Source: Candidatus Sulfurimonas baltica (GTDB taxonomy: Bacteria; Campylobacterota; Campylobacteria; Campylobacterales; Sulfurimonadaceae). From it: a DNA stretch of 64,000 nucleotides. How positions within the stretch are numbered: the stretch's first letter is position 1; the number at the start of each line of letters is the position of its first letter. Shown here in pieces: positions 25,904 through 36,237 of this stretch. The notes under the pieces are model-generated. The model saw only the letters and a program-made list of their open reading frames with translations, was not told the origin of the DNA and did no database searches. Position numbers and translations under genes: made by a program. The DNA lies in contig NZ_CP054492.1 of the NCBI RefSeq assembly GCF_015265455.1, forward strand, positions 2,418,001 through 2,482,000. Direction: 5' to 3'.

Positions 25904-28900
25904 TTACTGTTTTATCGGTTTTATTTTCACTAACTTATTACGGTTAAATGATGCACTGACAATGAGTATAATTATAACAGATATGACATAATATATCCAC
26001 TCAGGTACTGGAACAGGATCACCAGCAGCATATGAGTGTAATCCTGATAAGTAGTAGTTTACACCAAAGTATGTCATTATAACTGAGGAGTATGCAACTA
26101 CTGAAGCAGCAGTAAACACAAAGTTAGATTTCAGTGCCGGCACAAAACGCATATGTATTACAAATACATATACTAAAATTGTAATCAATGCCCAAGTCTC
26201 TTTTGGATCCCATCCCCAATAGCGACCCCATGACTCATTAGCCCAAACACCGCCTAAAAAGTTTCCTACCGTAAGAAGTGAAAGTCCAACAATCATAGAC
26301 ATCTCGCTAATACGTGTTGCTTCAAATATATTTACACTTATTTGTTCACGCTTATCTTTACTTGAAAGCATAATATAAAAAATCAATACTACAAATCCAA
26401 GTAATGTGCTAAGCCCTAAAAATCCATAACTTGCTGTAATAATAGAAACATGAATTGTCAGCCAGTATGACTTAAGCACGGGAACCAGTGTAGTTATTTG
26501 AGGATTTAGCCAACTTAAATGCGCTACAAACAAAGTAATACCTGCAAATATACCGGTGGTTGCAACCGCCAACTCTGATGAGCGTGCAAATAATATTCCA
26601 GCAAGAATAATAGTCCAAGATATATAAAGCATTGCCTCATAACCATTACTCCATGGAGCATGACCTGCAATATACCATCTTAAACCCAAGTTCATTGTAT
26701 GAATAACAAATGCAACTACAAAAACTCCAAGAACAATCCGTGTAACTACCTCTATATTTATATTTGGCTTTGCAAGGCGTACAAATATCAGCACCAACAA
26801 AATTAAACCCGCAAGGAGATAAATCGGATAAAGCTTATCAAAAATATTCATCTTGTTGTAAAGAAGTTCTGCTTCTATGAGCATTGAATCAGGTATAATT
26901 GAAGGAGAATACTTTTTCTGATACTCTTTAATATCATCAATTGCCTTATTTGCCTCCTCCCATGTACCTCTATTTATACCGTTAACCAACCCCATAGAGT
27001 TATTTCTAAGCAGAGTAAGCACCTCTTTTGAAGCCTCTGGTGGGAAACCTTGAAGAGCCTCCTCCGGATAGTACCATTTGTTAGTTTCATCGCCTTTTAG
27101 CGGAAATACTGTCATAAAGCGACCCGAGTAAATCATATACGCCACATTTACCCTCTCATCAACCTTAATAATCTCTTTATCAAACATATCCCTGATTGCT
27201 GAACGTTTTCGAAGAGCCTCTTCTGCAAGCTCACCTAATTTATATTGACCATTTCTGTCAAAGGCGTCGTTATATGCAAATCTTTTTTTTGATTCATCGA
27301 CACCCAGCAACTTACTGACTTTTGGGTGTGCCACCTTAATCATATCTATCTGCTTCCAAACATCTGGGTTAGATGCCATTCCCAACAGTATCTGGTTATG
27401 TGAAAGTCCAAACATACTATCTTTGGAAGATATTTTATTAAGTAGCTCTATTGCAAAAGAGTCAATCGGTTTAATTCTGCCGTCACGACTTTGAACAAGC
27501 AAAGTTCCATAGTGCTCTGCATGCTCTGCATCAATATTTTTAACCTGTTCTATCAGCTCAGTTGATGCGGTAAGCGTCTGTGCGTTAAACAGTGAAAAAA
27601 ACATTAATAAAGCAGCGGTAACGCCCGCTTTGTATTCATATTTGGTTCTTGCAAGTTTTCCGAAACGGCCGTTTGGATTAAAAAAATTAAGAAACAGCCC
27701 TATTGCTAAAAGTGTATAGCCAAAATAAGTTGGCCATTTTCCAGGGTCATGATTTACCGACAAAATTGTCCCTTTTTCATCTTTGTCGTAAGATGATTGA
27801 AAAAATAAATAACCGCCATAATCAAGAACATTGTTCATATAGATTCTGTGCTCCTGTCTTACAAGATTTTGCTTGTCTATCAAAGTCACATGACTCTCGT
27901 ATGATGAGGGACTCATTGAACCTGGATATTTTATTAACATAAAATCTCTAAGTCTAAGCGAGAATGGCAACTCTATAATTTTTGAACCCCATTCTAACGC
28001 TATTTCAGTATCTGCAATTTTAATATTTTCAGTATACCCTTTAAATCGCTTTCCGCTTCCCATAAGAGCAACCTCTTTATGAATTCCATCATATTCCACA
28101 TCTACAACTAGAGCAGAAAGTGAGTCAAATTTCATATTCATACTTGCTGTTGACTTGTATGTATCTTCATCTATAACAGTTACTTTACCTTTGGCTAAAA
28201 CTGCTTTTGATACAAGCTGAATACCATTGATGTTATAAAGTTTTTTTGCTTCAAAAGGGTACTCTCTGCCAACATTATAAAGACCTTCTGAGCGGTCTGC
28301 CATCTTCATCCAATTTATTTGCACGTTTGAGACAAAAGATATATTCCCATTATTGTTTATAAGGCGCAAGATTGGTTTAGCCTCTCCTGTTGGCTCTTTA
28401 TCAAAATATATAGCTAAAGGACCTAAATCTATAAAATCACCGCTTTTTAAGAAAAACTTTTCAGGACCCTGCGGTGTTGTGATAACGAAAGAGACTATCG
28501 GTACTCCATTTTCATCCTCAACTGCTGTTTTTACGGCTTTATCTATAAACTTTTTATATTTAACCGTGATATCTTTGCCATCAACATCCAAAGTTGTTTT
28601 AAACTCTCTGCCGCCAAGTGCGGAGATATAGACTATCTCCTCTTCATAATATTTTTTATCATTTTTAGTTGCACCTACCTGTAAAAATGCATCAGATGAC
28701 AACATGCGATGTTCGGTCGCTCCCTCTCTTATATGCATAACACCTTCATACCCGTAGTAACGGGTAATTCCAGAGCCTAGTAAAACAAACAAAAAAGCAA
28801 TATGAAATATAAAAGTGGGAATTTTTTTCTTTGTGTACATTTTATATTTGAAAATATTTCCAATTATACTAATGCCTAAAAGTACCTGCACTGCTTCAAA

Positions 28901-29056
28901 CCAGCATGTGCTATAAACTAACGCCCATGAAGTGTTTATTCCGTGGTCATTTTCTATAAACGTTGCTATTCCACTTGCTGCTGCAAACAAAAAAATTAAA
29001 AGCAGCATTAGTTTCATTGAGATTAAAATAGAGTATATTTTTTTGATAAGTGTCAT
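25904..29056 (-). CDS. ccsBA: fused cytochrome c haem lyase CcsBA (system II)
   Basis: A 1050-residue inner-membrane protein that moves haem to the periplasm and attaches it to apocytochrome c Cys-X2-Cys-His sites. The ResB/CcsB part (about residues 1-475) has N-terminal helices, a large periplasmic region (FIENDHGINTSWALVYSTCWFE near the start) and a closing helix near 450. A periplasmic linker follows (about 500-735, with SRDGRIKPIDSFAIELLNK). The CcsA part (about 735-1045) has multiple helices and the haem-binding WWD motif WGRYWGWDPKETWALI. It looks like the general-purpose lyase. A second, split pair (36237-34903 and 37849-36230) lies upstream in the same direction. Confidence 0.94.
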   Translation of the reverse strand: MTLIKKIYSILISMKLMLLLIFLFAAASGIATFIENDHGINTSWALVYSTCWFEAVQVLLGISIIGNIFKYKMYTKKKIPTFIFHIAFLFVLLGSGITRYYGYEGVMHIREGATEHRMLSSDAFLQVGATKNDKKYYEEEIVYISALGGREFKTTLDVDGKDITVKYKKFIDKAVKTAVEDENGVPIVSFVITTPQGPEKFFLKSGDFIDLGPLAIYFDKEPTGEAKPILRLINNNGNISFVSNVQINWMKMADRSEGLYNVGREYPFEAKKLYNINGIQLVSKAVLAKGKVTVIDEDTYKSTASMNMKFDSLSALVVDVEYDGIHKEVALMGSGKRFKGYTENIKIADTEIALEWGSKIIELPFSLRLRDFMLIKYPGSMSPSSYESHVTLIDKQNLVRQEHRIYMNNVLDYGGYLFFQSSYDKDEKGTILSVNHDPGKWPTYFGYTLLAIGLFLNFFNPNGRFGKLARTKYEYKAGVTAALLMFFSLFNAQTLTASTELIEQVKNIDAEHAEHYGTLLVQSRDGRIKPIDSFAIELLNKISSKDSMFGLSHNQILLGMASNPDVWKQIDMIKVAHPKVSKLLGVDESKKRFAYNDAFDRNGQYKLGELAEEALRKRSAIRDMFDKEIIKVDERVNVAYMIYSGRFMTVFPLKGDETNKWYYPEEALQGFPPEASKEVLTLLRNNSMGLVNGINRGTWEEANKAIDDIKEYQKKYSPSIIPDSMLIEAELLYNKMNIFDKLYPIYLLAGLILLVLIFVRLAKPNINIEVVTRIVLGVFVVAFVIHTMNLGLRWYIAGHAPWSNGYEAMLYISWTIILAGILFARSSELAVATTGIFAGITLFVAHLSWLNPQITTLVPVLKSYWLTIHVSIITASYGFLGLSTLLGFVVLIFYIMLSSKDKREQISVNIFEATRISEMSMIVGLSLLTVGNFLGGVWANESWGRYWGWDPKETWALITILVYVFVIHMRFVPALKSNFVFTAASVVAYSSVIMTYFGVNYYLSGLHSYAAGDPVPVPEWIYYVISVIIILIVSASFNRNKLVKIKPIKQ

Positions 29057-29143
29057 GTTTTTCCTTGTATTATCCTGCCTAAGTCTATAGTATAATTACT
29101 AACAAAGGCTAAACTATAAAGATGAAAAATATGGTGCGTGGGA

Positions 29144-29163
29144 GTAACGGAGAGTTCCGTTAC
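29144..29163 (-). terminator. hairpin at the end of the protease gene
   Basis: GTAACGGA-GAGT-TCCGTTAC has an 8-bp stem that includes the stop codon of the protease. On the minus strand it is followed, after a short gap, by ATATTTTTC. It probably separates the protease transcript from ccsBA. Confidence 0.55.
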
Positions 29164-32100
29164 TTATTTCTAACACATCTAGCGATGCCTTTCCCAGATA
29201 TTTTATTTCTTGTACCTGGATTTCCAGAATAAAAATCAATATATTTTGCATAACCTGCTCGATCAGCAGATGTACTACTCCAATAAATATTCATCTCTAC
29301 CGTCTGAAATATAGGGTCAATAAAAGCAGTTGTTCCTTCAACCCCTACACTTGTATCGACTATACTCGATAATTCACCAATAGTTGGAAGTCTCCAATCT
29401 GTATATGTAGCTAAACTTTTAGCGGCACAATAATCAACAGCAGTTTGCCAACCTACTGTTGCACTATTACCATCATCTTGCCACATTAGAGAATCTGAAT
29501 TCATTGTAATAGTTCCTACTGCTTCTGATTGATCAACACCAGCTTCACTTCCTCCCGTACTTCTAACACATCTTACATAATCACTATTCCCTTTTCCATA
29601 ATGATTAACTGCACCATTGTTAAATCTAACGTCCAATGCTCTGTTTGAATTACCATCATATGTCTCAGAACTCCAAAAATATCCACTAACTGTATTATTA
29701 AATACACCTATATTTTCACTTATATCATCAGCTAGTTTTTTCAACTCATTTACATCTGGAAGATACCAATCATCATATCCTCCAAGAGTGCTATCTTCAC
29801 AATAAGTTTTTGCGGCACTCCATGTTCTTGTTGTAAGGACCTCTGCATCGTCTTGCCATATTTGTCCTTTTTCAGTTAATACAACTACTTTCTTTGCATC
29901 ATCTCTAAAAGTATCAGCGCTTGCATCTGCTATAGTTGTAAAACTCATACTGTAATCTGATCCCTTAGCTCCATTTACAGCACCAGAAACAGCACCATCT
30001 ACCACCAATGTATATGTTTCACCAGCATCCAAGTCGCTATCTGGCTCAAAAGTAGCTGTAAAACCATCATAGGACACACTTCCTACAACGCTAATATTTG
30101 AAGAATTTTTTAAAATAATACCTGAAACATTCATACCACCTGACATAACTTCACTAAATCTAATTGCTACTGATGTATCTTCAAGTATACCTATTCCACC
30201 TGCTTCTGGCACTGTATAACAGATTGTTAGTGGATTAGTTTGTGCACATGTTGCTAAAGCAGTTGTAAATGTTGTAACTGATTGAGAGCCTAAGTTGTTT
30301 CCTACTAAATCTGTTACAGCAGTTGACACTGTAACAGAATAAGTTTCAGCTATTTCATAAGTAGAATCTGGTGAAAATGTTGCAACATTTCCACTTAGTG
30401 AAACTGTACCAGAGACAACAGCATTTGCTGAATCTTTTACGACAATATTTGATGTATTTATTGTACCTGCTGCCATATCCTCACTAAATGTCACTACGAC
30501 ATTGGCATTAAGAGAAACATCTATGGCTGTGTCACTTGGAGATATAGAACTTATAGTAGGAGGTACTGTCTCTGCATCTTCGGTTGTAAAACTAAATACA
30601 TGATTTGAGTTCAATGCATTACCTGATACATCTTGTACTCCTGTGCTTACTGTAACTGTATAAGATGTACTATAAGCCAAGTTTGAACTTGGGTTGAAAG
30701 TCAATGTTGTGCCATTGTCAGTTACAGTTCCTGTAACACCACCACTTACAGTAACATTTGATGTATTTAGCGTTGATGAATTCATAGGTTCACTAAAAGT
30801 AACTGTAATATTAGAGCCTATTGCTACACCTGAACTTCCATTTGATGGTGTTTTTGAGCTTACTGTTGGTTTTGTTATATCAGGTGCTTCTGTAGTAAAA
30901 GAAAACACATGATTAGATGCCAAGTTATTTCCTGCTACATCAGTTACACCAGTACCTACTGTAACAGTATATGTAGTGTTTGTAACTAAGTTGGATGTAG
31001 GGTTAAAAGTAACTGTTGTGCCATTATCACTAAAAGCTCCTGCGGCTGCAGGACTTATAGTTATATTTGTACCATTAAGGGTAGCTGAGTCCATTGCTTC
31101 ATTAAATGTTACTGTTACATTTGAACCAATAGAAATATCTGCTGCTGAATCAGCAGGTGAGTTACTACTTACTGTTGGTGCTTCTGCATCTGCTGAAGCA
31201 GTTGTAAAACTAATAGTCTGCTCAGATGCCATAGCATTTCCTAATGTATCTGTTACCGATGTAGATACAACTAAGTCATAACTTGTTTCAGGATCTAAAT
31301 CTGCAGTTGGGTTAAATGTAGCTGTGGTTCCGTTGTCGGTAACTGTACCTGATACTGCAGAACCTCCTCCAGTACTTGTATTTAATGACTGATTTGTTGC
31401 TTTTGAATTGTCATAGTTATTATATAGTCTTGCAGCGGATATCCCTCCATTATATGGAACAACATCTGGATAACTACCAGCTAAACTACCATTATCGTTC
31501 CCAATATATCCATCATTTGTACCTGACCATGTAGTCCAATCCCCACCTGAAGTATTAGATCCTATTAGAACAGCCTCACCTGTACTATTTTCTTGGAACC
31601 AGACTGTTGCAGTATCTGTAGAAGTACTAAAAGCCACAAATACTGTACCACTTTTATTTGCAAATGTAGATGCTGGTTCTGTAACTATTGCAAATGTATT
31701 TGCTGTTGCACCCGTACCAGCTCTAGCTATAAAATTTCCTCCACTAAAACCGATAAATGAACCAGAACCTGTTCCACCGTGTTCCATTAGTGCTCCTAAA
31801 GGAGAAGCTGGAAAAGTTGCATCAATTGCCCAAAAAACATCAGGTGCTCTATTGCTAAAACCATCATTTACATCATTTACAGCAACAGAGGTAGGACTTG
31901 CTGGGTTATATGCAGCATAAGTTTTTAAAAGTGTTACCACTCCATCTTCAGGATCACTCCACACTGTTCCACCAACTGAACTAAGTGTAATATTATTGGT
32001 TAAAGTTGAACTGTCCATTGTTTCTGAGAATGTTACATTTGGACTTACACTAACGGCTACCGATGTTGCGTTATGAAGAGGCGAGCTAGTACTTATAGTA

Positions 32101-34427
32101 GGAGCTGTTTTATCAAATGTTACAGAAGTTCCAGTAGTTATTGTGCTCACTGGAGTTGCATCGTTTAATGCTACATCAAACGCTGTAATAGAAAAAGCTA
32201 TTGCACCTTCAGTTTGGCCTGAAGTCATAGTGTATGTTGCTGTATATGTAGTACCAGCTGTATTAATAATTGCTGCACTTTGTCCAGCTATAGTCGCTGT
32301 TGTTGAAGTAACATTTAAAGGTTCGTTCGCTGTAAAGGTAACAATTACATTATCACCTGGAATTGCTTTTGTAGAATCTGCACCATTGTTTGAGGAAATA
32401 GACACAGAAGTTAAGTTTGGAGGAGTTGTATCAGAAGGGGCGGCAGTTGTAAATGTAACTGATCTTGATGCAATACTATCCCCACCTCCATTATTCATAC
32501 CTGTCCAATTTACTGTATAATCTGTACCTGCATCTAGTGGAGATGATGGTATACAAGTACCATCCCTTCCTGATGAAGTACAACTAAGTGTTCGTCCACC
32601 TGCAGGTGATAGAGTAACACTTGACATAGAATTTTGATTTATAGACTCACCTGATTGAATTCTAATAGTTAGCTGCACATCAACACTTATGTCTATATTT
32701 CCATCTGCTGGATATGTATTTGAAACACTAAGTGTTTTTCTATACTCAACATCAACAGATACTCTATCAGGGTCAGCATTTGTAACTTCAGCATCTTCCA
32801 CTACAATTTCTGCCGCAGTAGGTACACTATCTATATTTTGAAGCGCATTATATGCATTTATTTTACCATAAGCGTATTGACTGTTCCATCCATTTTCATT
32901 GTAAGCAACACCACCGATTTTATCGGCACTGTTTATAAGTATATATCTAATTTGAGCAGGGCTCAGATCTGGTTGTTCACTAAGTAGTAATGCTACAACA
33001 CCTGATACAATTGGTGCAGATGCAGATGTTCCTTTTAAAAATGTATAATTTTTGTTAACTATCCCTAAATCACTACCATTTCTACCAGTATATCCCATCT
33101 CATCTGTTGTTACGATACCTACATTATCTCCAGAAGGAGCCAAGATATCTATGCTTTTTCCATAGTTAGAGTTTTGAGTTTTATTGTTTGTTTCACTACT
33201 TGCACCAACACCTATAACCCATGGAAGTTCAGACTCATCACTAATCCCTTGAGTATCCAAATCTTTACCTGAGTTACCAGAAGCAAATACAACAGTTATG
33301 CCATCATCATAAAGCTCTTTTATCTTCGCACTTACAGATTCAGAAACACTCTCTGTACCCCAACTACAACTAACTACATGTGCGCCATGTGTTCTAGCAT
33401 ATTCAAAAGCATCTATAAGGGTTAAATCACTATTATTTTCACCTTCGCCTATCGATATAAGAAGAAGTTTTGCGTCAGGTGCAACACCGACAACACCTTT
33501 GTCGTTTGCAGATGCACCTACAATCCCAGAAACTGCTGTTCCATGAGCAGAAGTTAATGTACTGTCAAAAACTATACTTGAGCCTGTCTTTGCGTTATAA
33601 GTAGCTACTATATTGTCTTTTAGATCTTCATGTGTTGCGTTAAAACTATCATCAATCACTGCAACTAAAACACCTTGACCTCTTGTGATTTCCCAAGCAG
33701 ATTTAATATTTGCAGAAGCACTGCTATCTATACCATTTGAAGTAGTAAAATCGTTATTTTTATCTTCAATATGCCATGCATATTTGTAATACTCATCTGC
33801 AATCACTTGACCTACTGTAGATATACCAGCAGTAACAAAGGCTTGAATTTCATCAAAAGTAAATAATGAAGTTTCCTCTTCTACTATTTGCGTTGCATTA
33901 CTATCAACATCCGCTGGTACAATTCCGCCAGCTATGATAATAGCTTCATTCATTGCAGTTCTTGCCTCAGTTTCACTAACTAAAACAATGCTAAGGGCAT
34001 CTTGTATTGTTGTGCTAAAATCAACATGTGAAAAATCTGTATCTACAGGAATATTTGCTTCTAAAGCAGTATCTATCACTATACTACCTGCTACACTACC
34101 TGTATCTACAGACTGAAGAAGTCTTGCAAGATTAATTGCAGCAACATTATCACTAGGAAATAAAGTATAAGGTGTAATCGCTGTTGTTTGTGCAGATGAT
34201 GTACCGATTTCAACTGAACCAATAAAAAAAGTTACACTATCTCCAATGATACATGTATATTCACCATTAGAGTTTGTTTCACCTGTTGCTCCAGATGAAC
34301 ATGTATAACTCAAACCTTGAACTGGAGCATCAATAAACTGACCTGTAACAGTGCCTGAACCATCACCTTCACCACAGCCAGTTAACGAAAAAAGTATTAA
34401 AAAAGATATTATTATTGAGCGTATCAT
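29160..34427 (-). CDS. giant subtilisin-like lipoprotein protease with Ig-like and Lcl/DUF1566 domains
   Basis: 1755 residues with lipobox SLTGC (Cys 18), so it is lipid-anchored in the envelope. The S8 peptidase domain (about residues 245-535) has the full triad: Asp259 (VAVIDDSFN), His295 (AHGTAVSG) and Ser468 (GTSASAP), with oxyanion Asn385 (ASGNSG). Then come about eight Ig-like/SbsA-type repeats marked by NVTVTFNEAM, TVTDNGTT and VFSFTTE. They are interrupted near 870-1015 by a non-repeat, lectin-like insert. At the C-terminus are two Lcl/DUF1566 domains (DDWYLPDVNELKKL and TDWRLPTIGELSSI, each with YFWSSETY or IYWSSTSA). No propeptide precedes the catalytic domain; one is encoded by the gene just upstream (4-bp overlap). 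Downstream of the cytochrome cluster, it may process or release a cytochrome, as OzpA does for OmcZ in Geobacter (analogy). Confidence 0.9.
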   Translation of the reverse strand: MIRSIIISFLILFSLTGCGEGDGSGTVTGQFIDAPVQGLSYTCSSGATGETNSNGEYTCIIGDSVTFFIGSVEIGTSSAQTTAITPYTLFPSDNVAAINLARLLQSVDTGSVAGSIVIDTALEANIPVDTDFSHVDFSTTIQDALSIVLVSETEARTAMNEAIIIAGGIVPADVDSNATQIVEEETSLFTFDEIQAFVTAGISTVGQVIADEYYKYAWHIEDKNNDFTTSNGIDSSASANIKSAWEITRGQGVLVAVIDDSFNATHEDLKDNIVATYNAKTGSSIVFDSTLTSAHGTAVSGIVGASANDKGVVGVAPDAKLLLISIGEGENNSDLTLIDAFEYARTHGAHVVSCSWGTESVSESVSAKIKELYDDGITVVFASGNSGKDLDTQGISDESELPWVIGVGASSETNNKTQNSNYGKSIDILAPSGDNVGIVTTDEMGYTGRNGSDLGIVNKNYTFLKGTSASAPIVSGVVALLLSEQPDLSPAQIRYILINSADKIGGVAYNENGWNSQYAYGKINAYNALQNIDSVPTAAEIVVEDAEVTNADPDRVSVDVEYRKTLSVSNTYPADGNIDISVDVQLTIRIQSGESINQNSMSSVTLSPAGGRTLSCTSSGRDGTCIPSSPLDAGTDYTVNWTGMNNGGGDSIASRSVTFTTAAPSDTTPPNLTSVSISSNNGADSTKAIPGDNVIVTFTANEPLNVTSTTATIAGQSAAIINTAGTTYTATYTMTSGQTEGAIAFSITAFDVALNDATPVSTITTGTSVTFDKTAPTISTSSPLHNATSVAVSVSPNVTFSETMDSSTLTNNITLSSVGGTVWSDPEDGVVTLLKTYAAYNPASPTSVAVNDVNDGFSNRAPDVFWAIDATFPASPLGALMEHGGTGSGSFIGFSGGNFIARAGTGATANTFAIVTEPASTFANKSGTVFVAFSTSTDTATVWFQENSTGEAVLIGSNTSGGDWTTWSGTNDGYIGNDNGSLAGSYPDVVPYNGGISAARLYNNYDNSKATNQSLNTSTGGGSAVSGTVTDNGTTATFNPTADLDPETSYDLVVSTSVTDTLGNAMASEQTISFTTASADAEAPTVSSNSPADSAADISIGSNVTVTFNEAMDSATLNGTNITISPAAAGAFSDNGTTVTFNPTSNLVTNTTYTVTVGTGVTDVAGNNLASNHVFSFTTEAPDITKPTVSSKTPSNGSSGVAIGSNITVTFSEPMNSSTLNTSNVTVSGGVTGTVTDNGTTLTFNPSSNLAYSTSYTVTVSTGVQDVSGNALNSNHVFSFTTEDAETVPPTISSISPSDTAIDVSLNANVVVTFSEDMAAGTINTSNIVVKDSANAVVSGTVSLSGNVATFSPDSTYEIAETYSVTVSTAVTDLVGNNLGSQSVTTFTTALATCAQTNPLTICYTVPEAGGIGILEDTSVAIRFSEVMSGGMNVSGIILKNSSNISVVGSVSYDGFTATFEPDSDLDAGETYTLVVDGAVSGAVNGAKGSDYSMSFTTIADASADTFRDDAKKVVVLTEKGQIWQDDAEVLTTRTWSAAKTYCEDSTLGGYDDWYLPDVNELKKLADDISENIGVFNNTVSGYFWSSETYDGNSNRALDVRFNNGAVNHYGKGNSDYVRCVRSTGGSEAGVDQSEAVGTITMNSDSLMWQDDGNSATVGWQTAVDYCAAKSLATYTDWRLPTIGELSSIVDTSVGVEGTTAFIDPIFQTVEMNIYWSSTSADRAGYAKYIDFYSGNPGTRNKISGKGIARCVRNK

Positions 34428-34813
34428 CTTGCTCTCCTTTGCTTAATAAAGTTTGGTTGAGCAAAAACTGTGTCGCAATCTTCATGAAGCAGAGCTGCTG
34501 TTTCAAAAATATTTTCACCACCAATTACTCTTAGCAGATACAAATCACCACTCAACTTTCTCAAAATCTCAACATTATATTTGGACAAGAGAGAGTGCAT
34601 GTCAGAATGAGGGGCTAACTGCAAAATGATTTTGTCATCTATACCTACAACACTAGAATCGATTGTTTTTTTATAATAAACTACACTGCCTTGTGACTTG
34701 GCACTAACAGCTACTTCCTCAACAAAAACTTTTTTTCCAGCATCATAATAATATAACGATGAAGCACCTAACGACGAAAGAACAAAAATTAAAATAATTA
34801 AAACTTTACTCAT
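34424..34813 (-). CDS. stand-alone subtilase propeptide-like protein
   Basis: 129 residues from the second Met; the longer frame would start before the GGGGG-containing ribosome region. The signal peptide is MSKVLIILIFVLSSLGASS. The second half (HSLLSKYNVEILRKLSGDLYLL, then AALLHEDCDTVFAQPNFI, read in pieces) matches the pattern of N-terminal prodomains of fervidolysin-like subtilases, which end in an ...V.FAQPN motif just before the catalytic domain. In those enzymes the prodomain is the first part of the protease itself. Here it is a separate exported protein whose stop overlaps the protease start (ATGA). It could act in trans as a folding chaperone and inhibitor. Confidence 0.72.
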   Translation of the reverse strand: MSKVLIILIFVLSSLGASSLYYYDAGKKVFVEEVAVSAKSQGSVVYYKKTIDSSVVGIDDKIILQLAPHSDMHSLLSKYNVEILRKLSGDLYLLRVIGGENIFETAALLHEDCDTVFAQPNFIKQRRAR

Positions 34814-34846
34814 AATAGAACCCCCATGTTTTAACAATATGCAACA

Positions 34847-34875
34847 ATGATACCATATATTTCATAAATAATCAA
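34847..34875 (-). promoter_or_regulatory. sigma-70 promoter of the propeptide-protease operon
   Basis: On the minus strand TTGATT (34870-34875) and TATCAT (34847-34852) are separated by 17 bp, a near-ideal spacing. The -10 is 34 bp upstream of the propeptide ATG. Confidence 0.55.
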
Positions 34876-34902
34876 TATTAGTTGCTATGGTTAATTAAAA
34901 AA

Positions 34903-36237
34903 TTATTTTATTACTTTTCTAAAGAGGTTTAACAGTAAGCCAAGAGTAAGTAAAACGTAACCCAAATAAATCCAAAAAATTCCAGGATTATAATTAACCA
35001 TAAAAATAGTGCTGTCATTATTCTCAAATTTTGTCTGAAAAAATCTATATCCTTTATATGTAAACGGTTCGTTTACGCTAAGCTTTGCCTTTATATTTTT
35101 ACTGCCGTCTATTATCTCAATATCACTAAAGTAGTTCTCTACATTTCTAGAACCAGGGTAACGCTTAACCTCAAAGTCATGCAAATAAACTTCAAAAGGG
35201 AGTGTAGTTATTTTTTTGCCCCAGCGAATATCTACTTTTGTATTTTCATCAAGCCATATCTCTTTTTTATATCCACTAAAATATTTATCTTTTTGTATCA
35301 AGACAATTTCTATTTTCATGTCATCATACTCTACATTTGCAAGCATTACTGTGTTTGTATTTTTAGATTTTTCCTCTTGAGGTACGGCTACTATACTGCC
35401 TATTGTAGTTGCTTCGCTTGCCAATATACCAATTTCGTCAGTCATATAGTATAAAATCCCTTGTGAGAAATCATGTATGCTACTTGTGTTGTACTCCTCG
35501 CCAAAGTTTGACTTAATAAGTAAATTTGATTTGAAATGTTGTGATTTACCCTCATTTGCTTCTATTTTAAAGTAAGGCTTTGTTTTGTCTTTTGGTTCCA
35601 TATTAAAAAGCAATTCAAAATCATCAAACTGTATGGCTCCCAAATCTTCAAGATAATACTTTTCTCTTTTAATGTTATCTCTTATGATTTCAAATGCCAT
35701 TGCACCTCTTTTTATCCCTTGATTCCATTTTTGCCTGAGAACTTCAACCTTAGCATTATCTAAATAGTATCCGCTTTTTATCTTAAACTCTCTGCCGTCT
35801 AAATCAAAAACACCATCAAATGCACCATCTTTACCATCTTGAAAATACTCTTTTGTTTCTCCATCTTTAGTTACATGTAGACTCATAAAGTAATCACCAG
35901 AGAGCATTACATTTCTGCTCATACCTTTTGTAAGATACAAGTCCTCTTTATAGCCGTAGTTTTTAGATAAAAAAGCGCCTACTAAAATAATCAAAAAAGA
36001 GATGTGAAATAAAAACAATCCAAGTTTTTTAAACTGGTACATCTTTGCTCTAAAAATAGCTACTAATAAAAACAGAGCTAAAATACCCTGTAAAGTCCAA
36101 AACCATAAAGTATCATAAACATACTCTCTTGCCACGCCATGCGAAGATGTATTTTCAATAAAAGTTCCAGTAGCAATAGACAAAGCATAAATAGCCACAA
36201 AAACAAGTGCAACCTTCATGGAAAACAACCTATACAT
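34903..36237 (-). CDS. ccsB: ResB/CcsB subunit of a second cytochrome c haem lyase
   Basis: 444 residues starting at the ATG preceded by AAGGATAGAAAA and overlapping the ccsA stop by 8 bp. Four membrane helices are evident: near residues 7-27, 50-68 and 75-93, and a last one near 417-437. The large periplasmic domain sits between the third and fourth. It aligns by eye with the first half of the fused CcsBA: TFIENTSSHGVAREYVYDTLWFW, LFHISFLIILVGAFLSKNYGYK, YPGSRNVENYFSD and VNEPFTYKGYRFFQTKFEN all have counterparts there. With the adjacent CcsA it reconstitutes a complete system II lyase, presumably dedicated to the multihaem cytochromes of this cluster. Confidence 0.88.
   Translation of the reverse strand: MYRLFSMKVALVFVAIYALSIATGTFIENTSSHGVAREYVYDTLWFWTLQGILALFLLVAIFRAKMYQFKKLGLFLFHISFLIILVGAFLSKNYGYKEDLYLTKGMSRNVMLSGDYFMSLHVTKDGETKEYFQDGKDGAFDGVFDLDGREFKIKSGYYLDNAKVEVLRQKWNQGIKRGAMAFEIIRDNIKREKYYLEDLGAIQFDDFELLFNMEPKDKTKPYFKIEANEGKSQHFKSNLLIKSNFGEEYNTSSIHDFSQGILYYMTDEIGILASEATTIGSIVAVPQEEKSKNTNTVMLANVEYDDMKIEIVLIQKDKYFSGYKKEIWLDENTKVDIRWGKKITTLPFEVYLHDFEVKRYPGSRNVENYFSDIEIIDGSKNIKAKLSVNEPFTYKGYRFFQTKFENNDSTIFMVNYNPGIFWIYLGYVLLTLGLLLNLFRKVIK

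Noticed and set aside
30694-32520. Open frames opposite the protease gene (30694-30912, 30976-31281, 32143-32520)
   Set aside because: They are antisense shadows of the Ig-like repeats, with repeated Val/Thr patterns and no ribosome sites.
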